A DNA stretch of 64,000 nt from CAZHHH01 sp052400685 (GTDB lineage: Bacteria > Bacteroidota > Bacteroidia > Bacteroidales > Marinilabiliaceae), in the NCBI GenBank assembly GCA_052400685.1, contig JBQTGJ010000003.1; one strand, given 5' to 3'. This document shows positions 6,993 through 16,396 of this stretch, one piece after another. Position numbers and translations under genes: made by a program. The notes under the pieces were generated by a model. The model worked only from the letters and a program-made list of their open reading frames with translations, was not told the DNA's origin and did not search any database. The stretch's first letter is position 1, and each line of letters opens with the position of its first letter.

Positions 6993-8660
6993 ATGTTTCA
7001 AAAATATTCTCGCTGTTTAATTGTAATCATTTTGCCGATCATGTTGGTGTGCCCTGGCTCGCTTTTCTCTGCCGAGATCTCAAAATTGGACTCCTTGTTG
7101 AATCGAATTGACGTGGCCATCAAAAATCAAGATTTCATCGTTAAGCAGAAAGAACTTTTTATTGAAAAGATAAAAGCGCAGTTAGTGTATTCCAATCTCA
7201 CCAGCGAAAGTCAATATTTGATATACAAACAACTGGCTGATGAATATCAGGCCTATCAAGCCGATTCTTTAAAGTTTTATGCTCAGAAAAGGTTGACAGC
7301 AGCGATGGCTACGACCAACAAGGAGTGGATTACCGACAGTAAAATTAATATGGCTCTGGTGCAGGCAAAATCCGGTTTTTTTCATTCGGCGGTAGATATT
7401 TTAGACGACATCAACAAAAAAATCCTTACCCGGACGCAATTAATCAACTATTATATTGCCTATTCGGATACCTATGTTTACTGGATGGAGTTTAATGATG
7501 GGATTGATGTCTCATCATTGGTTGAAAAGAAAAGTCGAGTACAGGATTCATTAATACAACTTCTTCCTGTTGATTCATATGAATATGCCGTTCATAATGG
7601 AACCAGGTTCATTGAATCGGGCATCTATGATCAGGCCGAGGTAATTCTTATGAAATTTCTACCCAGGCTTAAACCTGACACCCGCGATTATGCTGTTCTT
7701 ACCTCATTGCTTGCATATCTTTATGATCAGAAGGGAAATGCGGAGAAGCAGAAGCAATTTCTCGCCCTTTCTGCTTTGGCCGATATTAAGGGAGCGATAA
7801 TGGAAAATACGTCTTTACGAACGCTTGCGTTATTGCTTTTTAATGAAGGGAAGGTGCAACGTCCCAATATGTACATTAAAAAATGTATGGACGATGCCAA
7901 CTTTTTTAACGCCCGACTACGAAATCTTCAAACGTCCAGAATACTGCCAATTATCGACAAAGCCTATCAGGAAGACAAGGCTCGCCAGGAAAAGAAACTG
8001 TCGTTGCTGTTAATTATTATCAGTATTCTTTCTTTTATCCTTTTGGTGGCCATTTTAGCTGTTATAAGGCAGATGTTTAAATTGTCGAAAGCTCAGAAAC
8101 GAATTCTGCATATTAATGATCAGTTGACGGTGTTGAATCATAACTTGCAACTGGCCAATGAGCAATATCTTCAAACCAATGTGTCGCTAGCAGACGCAAA
8201 CCACATCAAAGAGCAGTTTATTAGTAATTTTCTTGATATATGTACTGAGTACATTGATAAGTTGGGACGGTTGAAGCAGACCATTCACTTAAAGGTCAAC
8301 GCAGGGCAGATAAAGGATGTGTTGAGAATGACCGATTCGGCCTCTGATACTGCACGCGAACTCAAAGAGCTTTATGCGAATTTTGACCGCGCCTTCCTTA
8401 ATATCTATCCTAATTTTATTGAAGAATTTAACAAATTGCTTCGTCCTGAAGAGCAGTATAAAGAGTCGGCAGATGGGGCGCTTAATCATGAGTTGCGCGT
8501 TTTTGCCTTAATCAGGCTGGGCATTACCGATAGTAATAAAATAGCCACATTTCTTCATTACACTTTACGAACCATTTACAACTACCGCAGTAAAGTGAAA
8601 TCAAAAGCTTTGAATCAGAATGACAATTTTGAGGAGAAAGTACATCAGCTTTGTTTTTAA
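6993..8660 (+). CDS. DUF6377-type membrane-anchored transcriptional regulator of the starch locus
   Basis: A 555-residue protein with an N-terminal signal peptide or anchor (LIVIILPIMLVCPGSLFSAE), a helical TPR-like periplasmic region to about residue 335, one membrane span (LSLLLIIISILSFILLVAILAVI, about 338-360, quoted in parts), a coiled coil and a cytoplasmic C-terminal helix-turn-helix (ITDSNKIATFLHYTLRTIYN) resembling LuxR-type DNA-binding domains. This is the arrangement of DUF6377 proteins, which commonly sit next to SusC/SusD loci. Here it directly precedes the starch operon on the same strand, so sensing of malto-oligosaccharides and activation of 9097-19797 is the natural inference (a SusR-like role). 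The 436-bp gap to susC suggests a separate promoter for the operon. Confidence 0.8.
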   Translation: MFQKYSRCLIVIILPIMLVCPGSLFSAEISKLDSLLNRIDVAIKNQDFIVKQKELFIEKIKAQLVYSNLTSESQYLIYKQLADEYQAYQADSLKFYAQKRLTAAMATTNKEWITDSKINMALVQAKSGFFHSAVDILDDINKKILTRTQLINYYIAYSDTYVYWMEFNDGIDVSSLVEKKSRVQDSLIQLLPVDSYEYAVHNGTRFIESGIYDQAEVILMKFLPRLKPDTRDYAVLTSLLAYLYDQKGNAEKQKQFLALSALADIKGAIMENTSLRTLALLLFNEGKVQRPNMYIKKCMDDANFFNARLRNLQTSRILPIIDKAYQEDKARQEKKLSLLLIIISILSFILLVAILAVIRQMFKLSKAQKRILHINDQLTVLNHNLQLANEQYLQTNVSLADANHIKEQFISNFLDICTEYIDKLGRLKQTIHLKVNAGQIKDVLRMTDSASDTARELKELYANFDRAFLNIYPNFIEEFNKLLRPEEQYKESADGALNHELRVFALIRLGITDSNKIATFLHYTLRTIYNYRSKVKSKALNQNDNFEEKVHQLCF

Positions 8661-9096
8661 AGCCCGCGTTTTTTTAACTAAAGTCCACATTTAATAACAA
8701 TTGTCATATTGGCCTATTTACTTTGGGAAATATGCGATCTTATTGTAATTGCCTCTTTTTAAATATATTGCATTTTACCCCACGCAAAGAATATTTACCT
8801 TAGAGTTACCTCTTATTGATGGTTATACCAGAATAAGTTTGTTTTGTGTTAAAATTTATAAAAATAAACTTGTTAAACATAAATTGATTATGGGGTATGA
8901 TTGTAATAAGACGTTGAGCTATTAAATGTAACGAGTGCCATTCTTAAAAAAGAGGCACCGCTTTCCATTTTTGTATTACCCGGAACTGGTTAAATCCAAA
9001 AATAGTTTCTATAAGGTAAGCTGCAAAAAAATGACAGATATTCATTGAATGTGGCTTAGATCTTTTACTGCAAGAGAAAAATTTAAAATTCAAATC
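8661..9096. other. Regulatory region upstream of the starch operon
   Basis: 436 bp without a gene. A TAAGTTTG box at 8834-8841 fits the -7 consensus; a TTG at 8816-8818 is only 15 bp upstream, shorter than usual. It is followed by the AT-rich, partly repetitive ATAAACTTGTTAAACAT. This would leave a leader of about 250 nt before susC. Operator sequences for the regulator probably lie here but cannot be picked out. Confidence 0.45.
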
Positions 9097-12096
9097 ATGA
9101 AAAATCGAATGTTATTTAATTTAAAAAGGATAATTCCCTTAATTGGAATTCTATTCTTTTTATCCAGCAATGTCGATGCGCAGTCGCACTCTGTTAGCGG
9201 CTTTGTTTACGACGTTAACGGCGAGCCAATCCTCAGGGTTAATGTTATTGTGAAAGGAACCATCAATGGTACGGTTTCCGATTTAGATGGCGCTTTTAAT
9301 CTATCCGGCGTAGAAGAGGGCGACAGTTTGGTTTTTTCGTCTATCGGATTTATAACGCAGGAAGTTGTTTATTCCGGCCAGCAACCTCTGAAGGTGGTGC
9401 TGAAAGAAGATATGGAGTTTTTGAACGAAGTGGTAGTAATTGGTTACGGCTCTGTGAGAAAAGAAGATTTAACCGGCTCTGTCTCGGTAGTTAAACCCGA
9501 TCTGGGCGGACGTGGTATGGCTCCTAACCCCCAGGATGTTTTGATTGGTAAAATCCCCGGCGTACAAGTCGTGACAAGCGGCGGATCACCAAGTGGCGGA
9601 TCCACCATCCGTATTCGTGGCGGATCATCTCTGTCGGCCAATAACGATCCGCTCATCGTGGTCGATGGAATTCCTTTAAATGGTGGTCCCGGTGGAGTTG
9701 GTAACATGCTTAGCACTATCAATCCAACGGATATAGAGTCGTTCACGGTGTTGAAAGATGCATCGGCCACGGCTATTTATGGCTCACGTGCTTCCAACGG
9801 GGTCATCATAATTACGACCCGTAAAGGCGCCTCTGGCAAACTTCAGATTACTTATGATGGCAATGTGTCGGTAAGTAAACGTAAGCAAGGTATTGACGTG
9901 TTAAATGGCGATGAGTTCAGGTCTTTCATCTCTGAAATTTTTTCAGGTTTGTCTAACGAGACTGAAGTCATTAGCAAACTGGGGACAGCAAATACCAACT
10001 GGCAAGATGAAATTTTCCGGACAAGTATAAATACCGAGCATAACCTGGGTTTTATGGGTTCGGTGAACGAAATGATGCCTTACAGGGTTTCGATGGGATA
10101 TACCAACTTGAATGGTATCTTGAAAACTTCAAATATGGAGCGATACACCGGTAGTTTTTCGCTAAAACCAAAATTGTTGACCGACCATCTTACCATCGAT
10201 TTGAATGGACGCGGAATGTACATTAAGAATCGGTTTGCCGATCAGGGAGCTATTGGTGCAGCGGTGTCTATGGATCCTTCACAACCTGTTTACGACGAAA
10301 ACAGTCCCTATGGCGGTTACTGGTCGTGGGTGGGCAATGATGGTAAAATTTTGAGTGTAGCTACTAAAAATCCGCTCTCGTTGCTGGAGTTGAGAAATGA
10401 TGTCTCCGACGGCTACCAGCTTATGGGAAATGCGCAGTTAGACTATAAATTGCATTTTTTTCCCGCCATTAACCTGAATTTGAATTTAGGATTGGATTAC
10501 TCCAATACTTCCGGCGAAAATAAGACCCTACATACTGCACCTGCCCAAGCCAACGCAGGTGGGTATAAAAACAACTGGGATAATGAAAGAAGAAATTCTT
10601 TGCTTGACTTTTACGCCCGATACAAAAAAGACCTGTCCTTTATGGAGAGCTCCTTTGATGTGATGGGAGGGTATTCATGGCAGCATTTCTGGTGGGAAAA
10701 CAGCAACTTAGCCGTTCGTACCGACCCGGAGTTGTCTGATGAGGATGGTAATTCGGAAGTGATTGAAGACAATGCCCCATATGCTGAAGAGTATTACCTG
10801 GTGTCCTTTTTTGGTAGGGTAAATTGGAATATGTACAATAAATACCTTTTGACGCTTACGTTGCGTCAGGATGGTTCGTCTCGTTTCAGTAAGGATAACC
10901 GGTGGGGTATCTTTCCAGCATTGGCTCTTGCATGGCGCGTTAATGAAGAGTCTTTCATGGATGGATTTAATGCCTTATCTAATCTTAAGGTCCGTTTGGG
11001 ATGGGGTATTACCGGACAGCAGGATGTTGGTGGTGTATACCCGGCTATACGAGTTTATCAAAATAGCGTGGGCGAATCAGCAAATTATTACAGAGACGGG
11101 GGATGGGTTGGCTTTGTTAAACCATTGTCGTACAATGCAGACCTGAAATGGGAGTCAACGTCCACATGGAATGCTGGTATTGATTATGGTTTCTTTAATA
11201 ATCGCATCAATGGTACCATAGATTTGTATTATCGGAAAACAGAAGATCTGTTCAACGCTGAGGTTAAGGTGGCGGCCGGAAGTAACTTCAGCGAATATGT
11301 GGTAGCTAATGTGGGAACATTGGAAAATATTGGAACTGAATTCTCCGTCAATTTTGTGCCGGTGGTTAACGATGATTGGAATTGGGAGGCCGGCTTTAAT
11401 TTTGCGTATAATGAAAATGAGATTACCGCTCTGACGCAAAATGATAAATCAGCATTGAATCGCTTTGGTAATACCGGTGGTGATGGGGGTTTTAACCTTT
11501 TGGCACATGCAGTTGGGCATCCTCACTCTATGTATTATGTATATGAACAGGTTTACGATGATAGTGGAAAACCAATTGAAGGGATGTATGTTGATCGTAA
11601 CAACGATGGGCAGATCAATGAAGAAGATTTGTATCTGTATCACAAATTTACCCCCGACTGGAACATTGGTTTTAATACCAAGGTGAGTTGGAAAGCATGG
11701 GATTTGTCTCTTTCGTCGCATGGTAGCTTTGGAAATTATAATTACAACGCTGTTGCAGCCAATAATGCCGAGCTGGCTCCGGCCCGGGTCTATGCCAATG
11801 AATTTTTAAGTAATCGTCATCAATCAGCCTTTGAGACTAATTTCCAGTACAAACGCGTGTTGTCCGATTATTATGTACAGGATGCGTCTTTTTTCCGAAT
11901 TGATAATATCACTCTGGGTTACTCTTTTAAGAACCTGTTGAAGCAAAAAATTACGGGGCGTGTTTACGGCTCGGTTCAAAACCCTGTTGTGTTTACCTCC
12001 TACGAGGGATTGGATCCTGAAGTATACGGAGGTGTTGATAATAATTTTTACCCGCGTCCCATTACCACAATGATTGGGTTGAGTCTAAGTTTTTAA
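9097..12096 (+). CDS. susC: SusC-like TonB-dependent outer membrane transporter (starch oligosaccharides)
   Basis: A 999-residue receptor that imports oligosaccharides across the outer membrane using TonB energy. Order: signal peptide (to about SNVDA-Q), carboxypeptidase-regulatory-like domain (HSVSGFVYDVNGEPILRVNV), TonB box region (EVVVIGYGSVRKEDLTGSV), plug domain ending in the SusC hallmark SATAIYGSRASNGVIIITT, then a 22-strand-type barrel finishing at a C-terminal aromatic (LSLSF). I start at ATG 9097 rather than 48 bp further upstream because the signal peptide begins there. It is the first gene of the starch operon; the linked amylase and GH97 genes make starch or glycogen fragments the likely substrate. 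Symbol is by family and context. Confidence 0.93.
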   Translation: MKNRMLFNLKRIIPLIGILFFLSSNVDAQSHSVSGFVYDVNGEPILRVNVIVKGTINGTVSDLDGAFNLSGVEEGDSLVFSSIGFITQEVVYSGQQPLKVVLKEDMEFLNEVVVIGYGSVRKEDLTGSVSVVKPDLGGRGMAPNPQDVLIGKIPGVQVVTSGGSPSGGSTIRIRGGSSLSANNDPLIVVDGIPLNGGPGGVGNMLSTINPTDIESFTVLKDASATAIYGSRASNGVIIITTRKGASGKLQITYDGNVSVSKRKQGIDVLNGDEFRSFISEIFSGLSNETEVISKLGTANTNWQDEIFRTSINTEHNLGFMGSVNEMMPYRVSMGYTNLNGILKTSNMERYTGSFSLKPKLLTDHLTIDLNGRGMYIKNRFADQGAIGAAVSMDPSQPVYDENSPYGGYWSWVGNDGKILSVATKNPLSLLELRNDVSDGYQLMGNAQLDYKLHFFPAINLNLNLGLDYSNTSGENKTLHTAPAQANAGGYKNNWDNERRNSLLDFYARYKKDLSFMESSFDVMGGYSWQHFWWENSNLAVRTDPELSDEDGNSEVIEDNAPYAEEYYLVSFFGRVNWNMYNKYLLTLTLRQDGSSRFSKDNRWGIFPALALAWRVNEESFMDGFNALSNLKVRLGWGITGQQDVGGVYPAIRVYQNSVGESANYYRDGGWVGFVKPLSYNADLKWESTSTWNAGIDYGFFNNRINGTIDLYYRKTEDLFNAEVKVAAGSNFSEYVVANVGTLENIGTEFSVNFVPVVNDDWNWEAGFNFAYNENEITALTQNDKSALNRFGNTGGDGGFNLLAHAVGHPHSMYYVYEQVYDDSGKPIEGMYVDRNNDGQINEEDLYLYHKFTPDWNIGFNTKVSWKAWDLSLSSHGSFGNYNYNAVAANNAELAPARVYANEFLSNRHQSAFETNFQYKRVLSDYYVQDASFFRIDNITLGYSFKNLLKQKITGRVYGSVQNPVVFTSYEGLDPEVYGGVDNNFYPRPITTMIGLSLSF

Positions 12097-12116
12097 ATCG
12101 GGAAGAAAATGAGAAA

Positions 12117-12136
12117 CGTTTCGAATCGTCGAAACG
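12117..12136 (+). promoter_or_regulatory. Inverted repeat in the susC-susD gap
   Basis: GTTTCGA at 12118-12124 pairs with TCGAAAC at 12129-12135 around a 4-nt loop, 37 bp before the susD start. There is no T tail, so it is not a classical terminator. An RNA processing or stability hairpin that sets susC:susD stoichiometry, or a protein-binding palindrome, are both possible. Confidence 0.4.
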
Positions 12137-12172
12137 AGTTACATACAACCTTAATAAATAAAAACTACATGT

Positions 12173-13777
12173 ATGAAGTCAATATATAAAATATCCAAAT
12201 GGGGCATCTGCCTGCTTGTCATTATGTTGTTCGGTTCTTGTACGAACGATCTGGATACGACACCTCCTGGGGGCAAGGAGACCACTGCCGAAGAAGCCTG
12301 GAGCGATCCGGATACTTATAACAAATTTGTTGCTAAAATATATGCCTGTTTTGCTTTGTCTGGAAATCAGGGACCTAACGGATACGATGACATTGCCAGT
12401 GATGATCAGGGTGAAGCCACTTTTCTTCGCTCTTACTGGAATCTGCAGGAATTGCCAACCGATGAAGCGGTTTGTGCCTGGTCTGATGATGGGCTCGATG
12501 GCCTAACTTTTTGCCAATGGACTTCCAGCAATCGGTTTGCCGAATTGAGTTATAACCGTATGCTGGTAACCATTGCCTTTTGTAATGAGTTTATGAGAGA
12601 AACGGAGGATGATTTGTTGGAAGAAAGAGGCGTTGATGAGTCGTTTAAAACTAAAATTCAGGAGTATCGTAACGAGGTGAGAGTGCTTCGGGCCATGAAT
12701 TATTATTTCTTGATGGATTTGTTTGCCAATGTGCCCTTTTTAACACCTGAAGATGGGGTGGGAGCCTTTTTACCAGAGCAAAAGGGACGCGATTTCTTTT
12801 TTCCATGGATTGAGAGCGAACTTAAAGCCTGTGAAGGACAGCTGCCTCTCAATTCAGAACTTAATTATGGTAAAGTTACGGATGCTGTGGTTTGGATGCT
12901 GCTGGCCAAAATGTATTTGAATGCCGAAGTTTATATTGGCGAGGATTATTATACCGAATGTCTCACCTATTTAAATAAGCTATTAGGGGCTGGTTACAGC
13001 CTCGACGACAAATACAGTTATCTGTTTGGTGCCGACAATCATTTGTCGCCTGAGATTATTTTCCCGATTATTTTTGATGGTAAAAAAGCCACCAGTTATG
13101 GCGGTATGACCTACCTTATGGCCGCAGCCTGGGGCTCTGATATGGAACCGGGAAGTAATTTTGGCCTTTCCCAATCATGGTCAGGATTAAGAGCAGAGGA
13201 AACTCTGAGTACTTTGTTCGAAGGCGACGATGCCAGAGCCATGTTTTGGACCGATAAAAGAACGCTGGAGACCTCTACTCTGAACGATTTTAATTCAGGC
13301 TATTCCATCATTAAATTTACTAACATCAAACGAAGTGATCCCCTGAATGTACCTGTTGATGACAGAGAATTTGGGTCGGATACCCAGTTTCCCGATACCG
13401 ATTTCCCGATGTTTCGACTGGCCGATGCTTATCTGATGTATGCCGAAGCCGTGCTGAGAGGTGGCGAGGGGGGCGATATAGGAACGGCTTTGGACTATGT
13501 GAATGAAATTCGTGATCGAGCTAAGGCCACAAGTATTGCTGAGAGCGATTTGACACTCGATTTTATTCTTGAAGAAAGAGCCCGTGAGCTTTATTGGGAA
13601 GGTCACCGCCGAACCGATTTAATTCGTTTTAACCATTTTACGACTAATTACACCTGGCCCTGGAAAAATGGCGTATACAGCGGCACCGCTAACATCAGCA
13701 ATGTCTATAAGGTTTTTCCTATTCCTGCAACAGAGCTCGTAGCAAATCCTAATATCAAACAAAATCCGGGTTACTAA
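12173..13777 (+). CDS. susD: SusD/RagB-like surface glycan-binding lipoprotein
   Basis: A 534-residue lipoprotein (lipobox FGSC, Cys23) that caps the SusC barrel on the cell surface and binds the glycan. Typical SusD features are the helical TPR scaffold, the early segment EEAWSDPDTYNKFVAKIYACF, VRVLRAMNYYFLMDLFANVPF near residue 175, and the C-terminal FILEERARELYWEGHRRTDLIRFN, followed by VFPIPATELVANPNIKQNPGY. Length is in the family range. It follows susC by 76 bp and is co-transcribed. Confidence 0.95.
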   Translation: MKSIYKISKWGICLLVIMLFGSCTNDLDTTPPGGKETTAEEAWSDPDTYNKFVAKIYACFALSGNQGPNGYDDIASDDQGEATFLRSYWNLQELPTDEAVCAWSDDGLDGLTFCQWTSSNRFAELSYNRMLVTIAFCNEFMRETEDDLLEERGVDESFKTKIQEYRNEVRVLRAMNYYFLMDLFANVPFLTPEDGVGAFLPEQKGRDFFFPWIESELKACEGQLPLNSELNYGKVTDAVVWMLLAKMYLNAEVYIGEDYYTECLTYLNKLLGAGYSLDDKYSYLFGADNHLSPEIIFPIIFDGKKATSYGGMTYLMAAAWGSDMEPGSNFGLSQSWSGLRAEETLSTLFEGDDARAMFWTDKRTLETSTLNDFNSGYSIIKFTNIKRSDPLNVPVDDREFGSDTQFPDTDFPMFRLADAYLMYAEAVLRGGEGGDIGTALDYVNEIRDRAKATSIAESDLTLDFILEERARELYWEGHRRTDLIRFNHFTTNYTWPWKNGVYSGTANISNVYKVFPIPATELVANPNIKQNPGY

Positions 13778-13796
13778 CTCATAAAAAACGATAAAA

Positions 13797-14957
13797 ATGA
13801 AACTGAATATATTTATTGTCAATTTGATTCTTGCCTGCATAACCGTTTTTTACGGTTGTCAGGATGAGGATGAGAGTCCGGTACTTACCGATATACAGCC
13901 CAGCGAACTGGATTATTTGCCTTTCAATACCATTGAATTGCAAAAACCTGATGACGGAACCACTCCTTTGTTATTCACAATTACCTGGACTGAGACCTCT
14001 TTTATTCTCGACCATGCCGGGCAGGCAACTCCTGTGGGACCGGTCAGCTATTCATTGCAAATGGATGAAGAAGGTAACAGCTTTAATAATGCGGTTGTTC
14101 TGGCTGCTACGGGGAATTTGTTTGCGGATATACTTGTGACAGATCTCAATACTTTTTTATTAAACGATTTGGGCGCAAATGCCGGCGAGCCTGTTAATTA
14201 CGAACTCAGAGTGGTGGCTTCTTATGGTGCAGGTACCGAAGCTCAGCAGGTCGTTTCGGCTAATTCGCTGCCGGTAACTATTACTCCGTATTTTCCGCCT
14301 AAAGAGATAGAGCCCGTTTACCTCGTGGGCGATATGCAGGGGACTACACTGGAAAATACTGCGTTTATGATGTACCGAAACAGTAGCAGCGACGACGATT
14401 ATGTTTATACCTACACGGGTCGGTTTGATGACGATACCCGTTTCAAATTATTTCCCCAAAGTGAATTGGGTACCGACAATTATTATGGTGCCGGCGAAAA
14501 TGACGTCCTGTTGTTTGGCGAAGCTCCTGAAAATGACTTTTATATTGAAACGGAAGGTTATTATACCCTCAATATAAATATTGAAAATATGACCTGGAAC
14601 CTTGAACCGTATGACGCCAGTGGTGCTGTGATCTGGCCTGTTATAAATTTTGTGGGGCAATTTTCAAATTGGGGCGTCGATAATGAGCCGGATATGGTTG
14701 CTTCTGATTACGATCCGCACCAGTGGACTTTGGATATCAGCCTCGAGGACATCGATTATGGGGTGAAATTTAGAGCCAATAATGGCTGGGACGACCGTTG
14801 GTGTCCGCAGGTACCCACCGATAGCCCGTATGGTATAGCTGATTATAACCCTTCTTCACATGACAATAATATTGATTTGTCCGAACAAGGATTGGGACAA
14901 TACCATGTTCGTTTTAATGATTTAACAGGTCATTACGTTGTTTTGATTCAGGAATAA
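13797..14957 (+). CDS. susE: SusE-like starch-binding outer membrane lipoprotein
   Basis: A 386-residue lipoprotein (lipobox FYGC, Cys21). The first about 160 residues form the immunoglobulin-like SusE domain (FTITWTETSF ... NYELRVVASYG), followed by two repeats of the SusE/SusF starch-binding fold: PVYLVGDMQGTTLEN ... YYTLNINIENMTW and INFVGQFSNWGVDNEP ... QYHVRFNDLTGHYVV. The aromatic-rich loops (WGVDN, GWDDRWCP) are the expected glucan contacts. It starts 19 bp after susD. It should sit on the cell surface and hold starch near the SusCD complex. Confidence 0.9.
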   Translation: MKLNIFIVNLILACITVFYGCQDEDESPVLTDIQPSELDYLPFNTIELQKPDDGTTPLLFTITWTETSFILDHAGQATPVGPVSYSLQMDEEGNSFNNAVVLAATGNLFADILVTDLNTFLLNDLGANAGEPVNYELRVVASYGAGTEAQQVVSANSLPVTITPYFPPKEIEPVYLVGDMQGTTLENTAFMMYRNSSSDDDYVYTYTGRFDDDTRFKLFPQSELGTDNYYGAGENDVLLFGEAPENDFYIETEGYYTLNINIENMTWNLEPYDASGAVIWPVINFVGQFSNWGVDNEPDMVASDYDPHQWTLDISLEDIDYGVKFRANNGWDDRWCPQVPTDSPYGIADYNPSSHDNNIDLSEQGLGQYHVRFNDLTGHYVVLIQE

Positions 14958-14973
14958 TTTTTAATAAGAAAAA

Positions 14974-15064
14974 GATGAAACGAGCCATGGAAATTATCTT
15001 ACACACAGGAGGATGATTAATTCCGGAGCGTTTCATCTGACCTTAAAAATTAAATTATAAACAC
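14974..15064 (+). repeat. 90-bp ATG-to-ATG leader unit, copy within the starch locus
   Basis: From the ATG at 14975 to the ATG of the next gene at 15065 is exactly 90 bp, the period of the tandem units at 26753-26932, and the sequence is related throughout (ATGAAACGAGCCATGG, TTACACACAGGAGGATGATTA, AATTATAAACACATGAAA). It encodes the 13-residue peptide MKRAMEIILHTGG and a stop. GATGAAACG (14974-14982) and CGTTTCATC (15029-15037) can also pair, closing a stem over most of the unit. Confidence 0.7.
14975..15016 (+). CDS. Putative 13-residue leader peptide
   Basis: Thirteen codons (MKRAMEIILHTGG) and TGA, immediately upstream of the starch-binding lipoprotein gene. The related unit at 26843 encodes MKRAMGIVLHTGG and TAA. 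Codon differences between the two are synonymous or conservative and both keep a stop at the same codon although the stop triplet differs, which hints at selection on the peptide or its translation. Three copies are too few to be certain. Confidence 0.4.
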   Translation: MKRAMEIILHTGG

Positions 15065-16150
15065 ATGAAAAGTTTTAAATATATAATAAATCTTTTGGTT
15101 CTGTCAGTCATTTTCTTTGCCTGTTCAGATGACTATGACAGAAGTTCTGGTGGTGATATCACATCCAATAACCCGGTTTTAAATATGCTTTCGCAAAATG
15201 AATTTTTAATTGAGAAGGCAGTCGATGGTGAAGATGGAGACTTCCTTTTTAGATCATCCTGGACGGCTCCCCGTATCTCTTACACCAATGGTCTGCCTGT
15301 GGAAGTCTCCAACATACAATACGAACTTCAGGCAGGTGTGCTGGGAAATGAATATGAACAGGCGGTTACCATTACTGAAACGGATAAGCTTTTTGACGAT
15401 ATCTATTCAGGTGAATTTTACCGTGTGGCTGAAGAATTGGTTGAAGAAAATTTTGCCGGCACTGTTAATCTGGAGTTGCGCGTTTTAGCCACTTATAATG
15501 GGTCTTCAGATACCCTTATTTCTAACTCTGTTACGGTGGTGCTTTTGCAGGAAGAAACCGTAGAACCGGAAGAATTAACCATACGCTTCAAACAAACTGC
15601 CGGCGCCTGGGAAGAGTTCGCAGTTTATGCCTATGGCGATTCGGAAGTGTATGGGGGGTGGCCCGGTCAAGTGTTGGAAGTTGGAACCGATGGTTGGTAC
15701 TCTTTTACTGTGCCCATAAACCGTCCCATCAATTTTATTCTTAATGATAATGGTAACGGACAGCAGATGGATTTTTTAACCGACCCTGTATCTGATGCCT
15801 GTTATGAACTGAATACCAGTGATGGCACATGGAGCGCTGTGGAGTGCCCTGCTTTACCCATTACAATAAGATGGAAATATGCGGGGACAGACTGGACTAC
15901 CTCGGCCATTTATGCCTGGGGCGGAGAGCCTACCGGAGAAACTTTTGGAGCGTGGCCGGGAACGGTTGGAGTACCCGACGCAAATGGTTGGTGTACGGTC
16001 TCCTTTGCATCGGGACAAACGGCAGGCAACATCATTTTTAACAATGGAACAGGCGGGGATGGTGCCCAGTTTGATGTGTCTATAACTGTGACCGAGAATA
16101 CTTGTTTCGAGATCACCTCCGATTCCTATACCGTAGTGGATTGTGAATAA
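15065..16150 (+). CDS. SusE/SusF-like lipoprotein with two CBM26-like starch-binding modules
   Basis: A 361-residue surface lipoprotein (lipobox FFAC, Cys20). The N-terminal half is a SusE-type Ig domain (FLFRSSWTAPRISYTNG ... NLELRVLATYNG). The C-terminal half holds two copies of a roughly 80-residue module: LTIRFKQTAGAWEEFAVYAY...GGWPGQ...GWYSFTV and ITIRWKYAGTDWTTSAIYAWG...GAWPGT...GWCTVSF. The spaced aromatic pattern with W-P-G is that of carbohydrate-binding module family 26, a starch binder. It therefore takes the place of SusF but with different modules. The gap before it holds the 90-bp leader unit, so its translation may be controlled separately. Confidence 0.85.
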   Translation: MKSFKYIINLLVLSVIFFACSDDYDRSSGGDITSNNPVLNMLSQNEFLIEKAVDGEDGDFLFRSSWTAPRISYTNGLPVEVSNIQYELQAGVLGNEYEQAVTITETDKLFDDIYSGEFYRVAEELVEENFAGTVNLELRVLATYNGSSDTLISNSVTVVLLQEETVEPEELTIRFKQTAGAWEEFAVYAYGDSEVYGGWPGQVLEVGTDGWYSFTVPINRPINFILNDNGNGQQMDFLTDPVSDACYELNTSDGTWSAVECPALPITIRWKYAGTDWTTSAIYAWGGEPTGETFGAWPGTVGVPDANGWCTVSFASGQTAGNIIFNNGTGGDGAQFDVSITVTENTCFEITSDSYTVVDCE

Positions 16151-16396
16151 TTATGAAACGGTTGAAAACGGACTGTTTTAAAGCTTAATAAATTATTTTT
16201 AGGGTCATGATAGATAGGCGCTTAATTGGTGTTTATCTGTCAGGACCGAAAAATAAATTAACTGGTATATCGTTTCAGTAAGAAAATTCATGTGCCTAAA
16301 ACATTAGTGCAAGATAAGGAAACTTCATTTTGACGTTCCCGAAGTTTTAAAAATGACCTTTTTTGTTGACTCGATATAACCCAAACCAATTCAATA

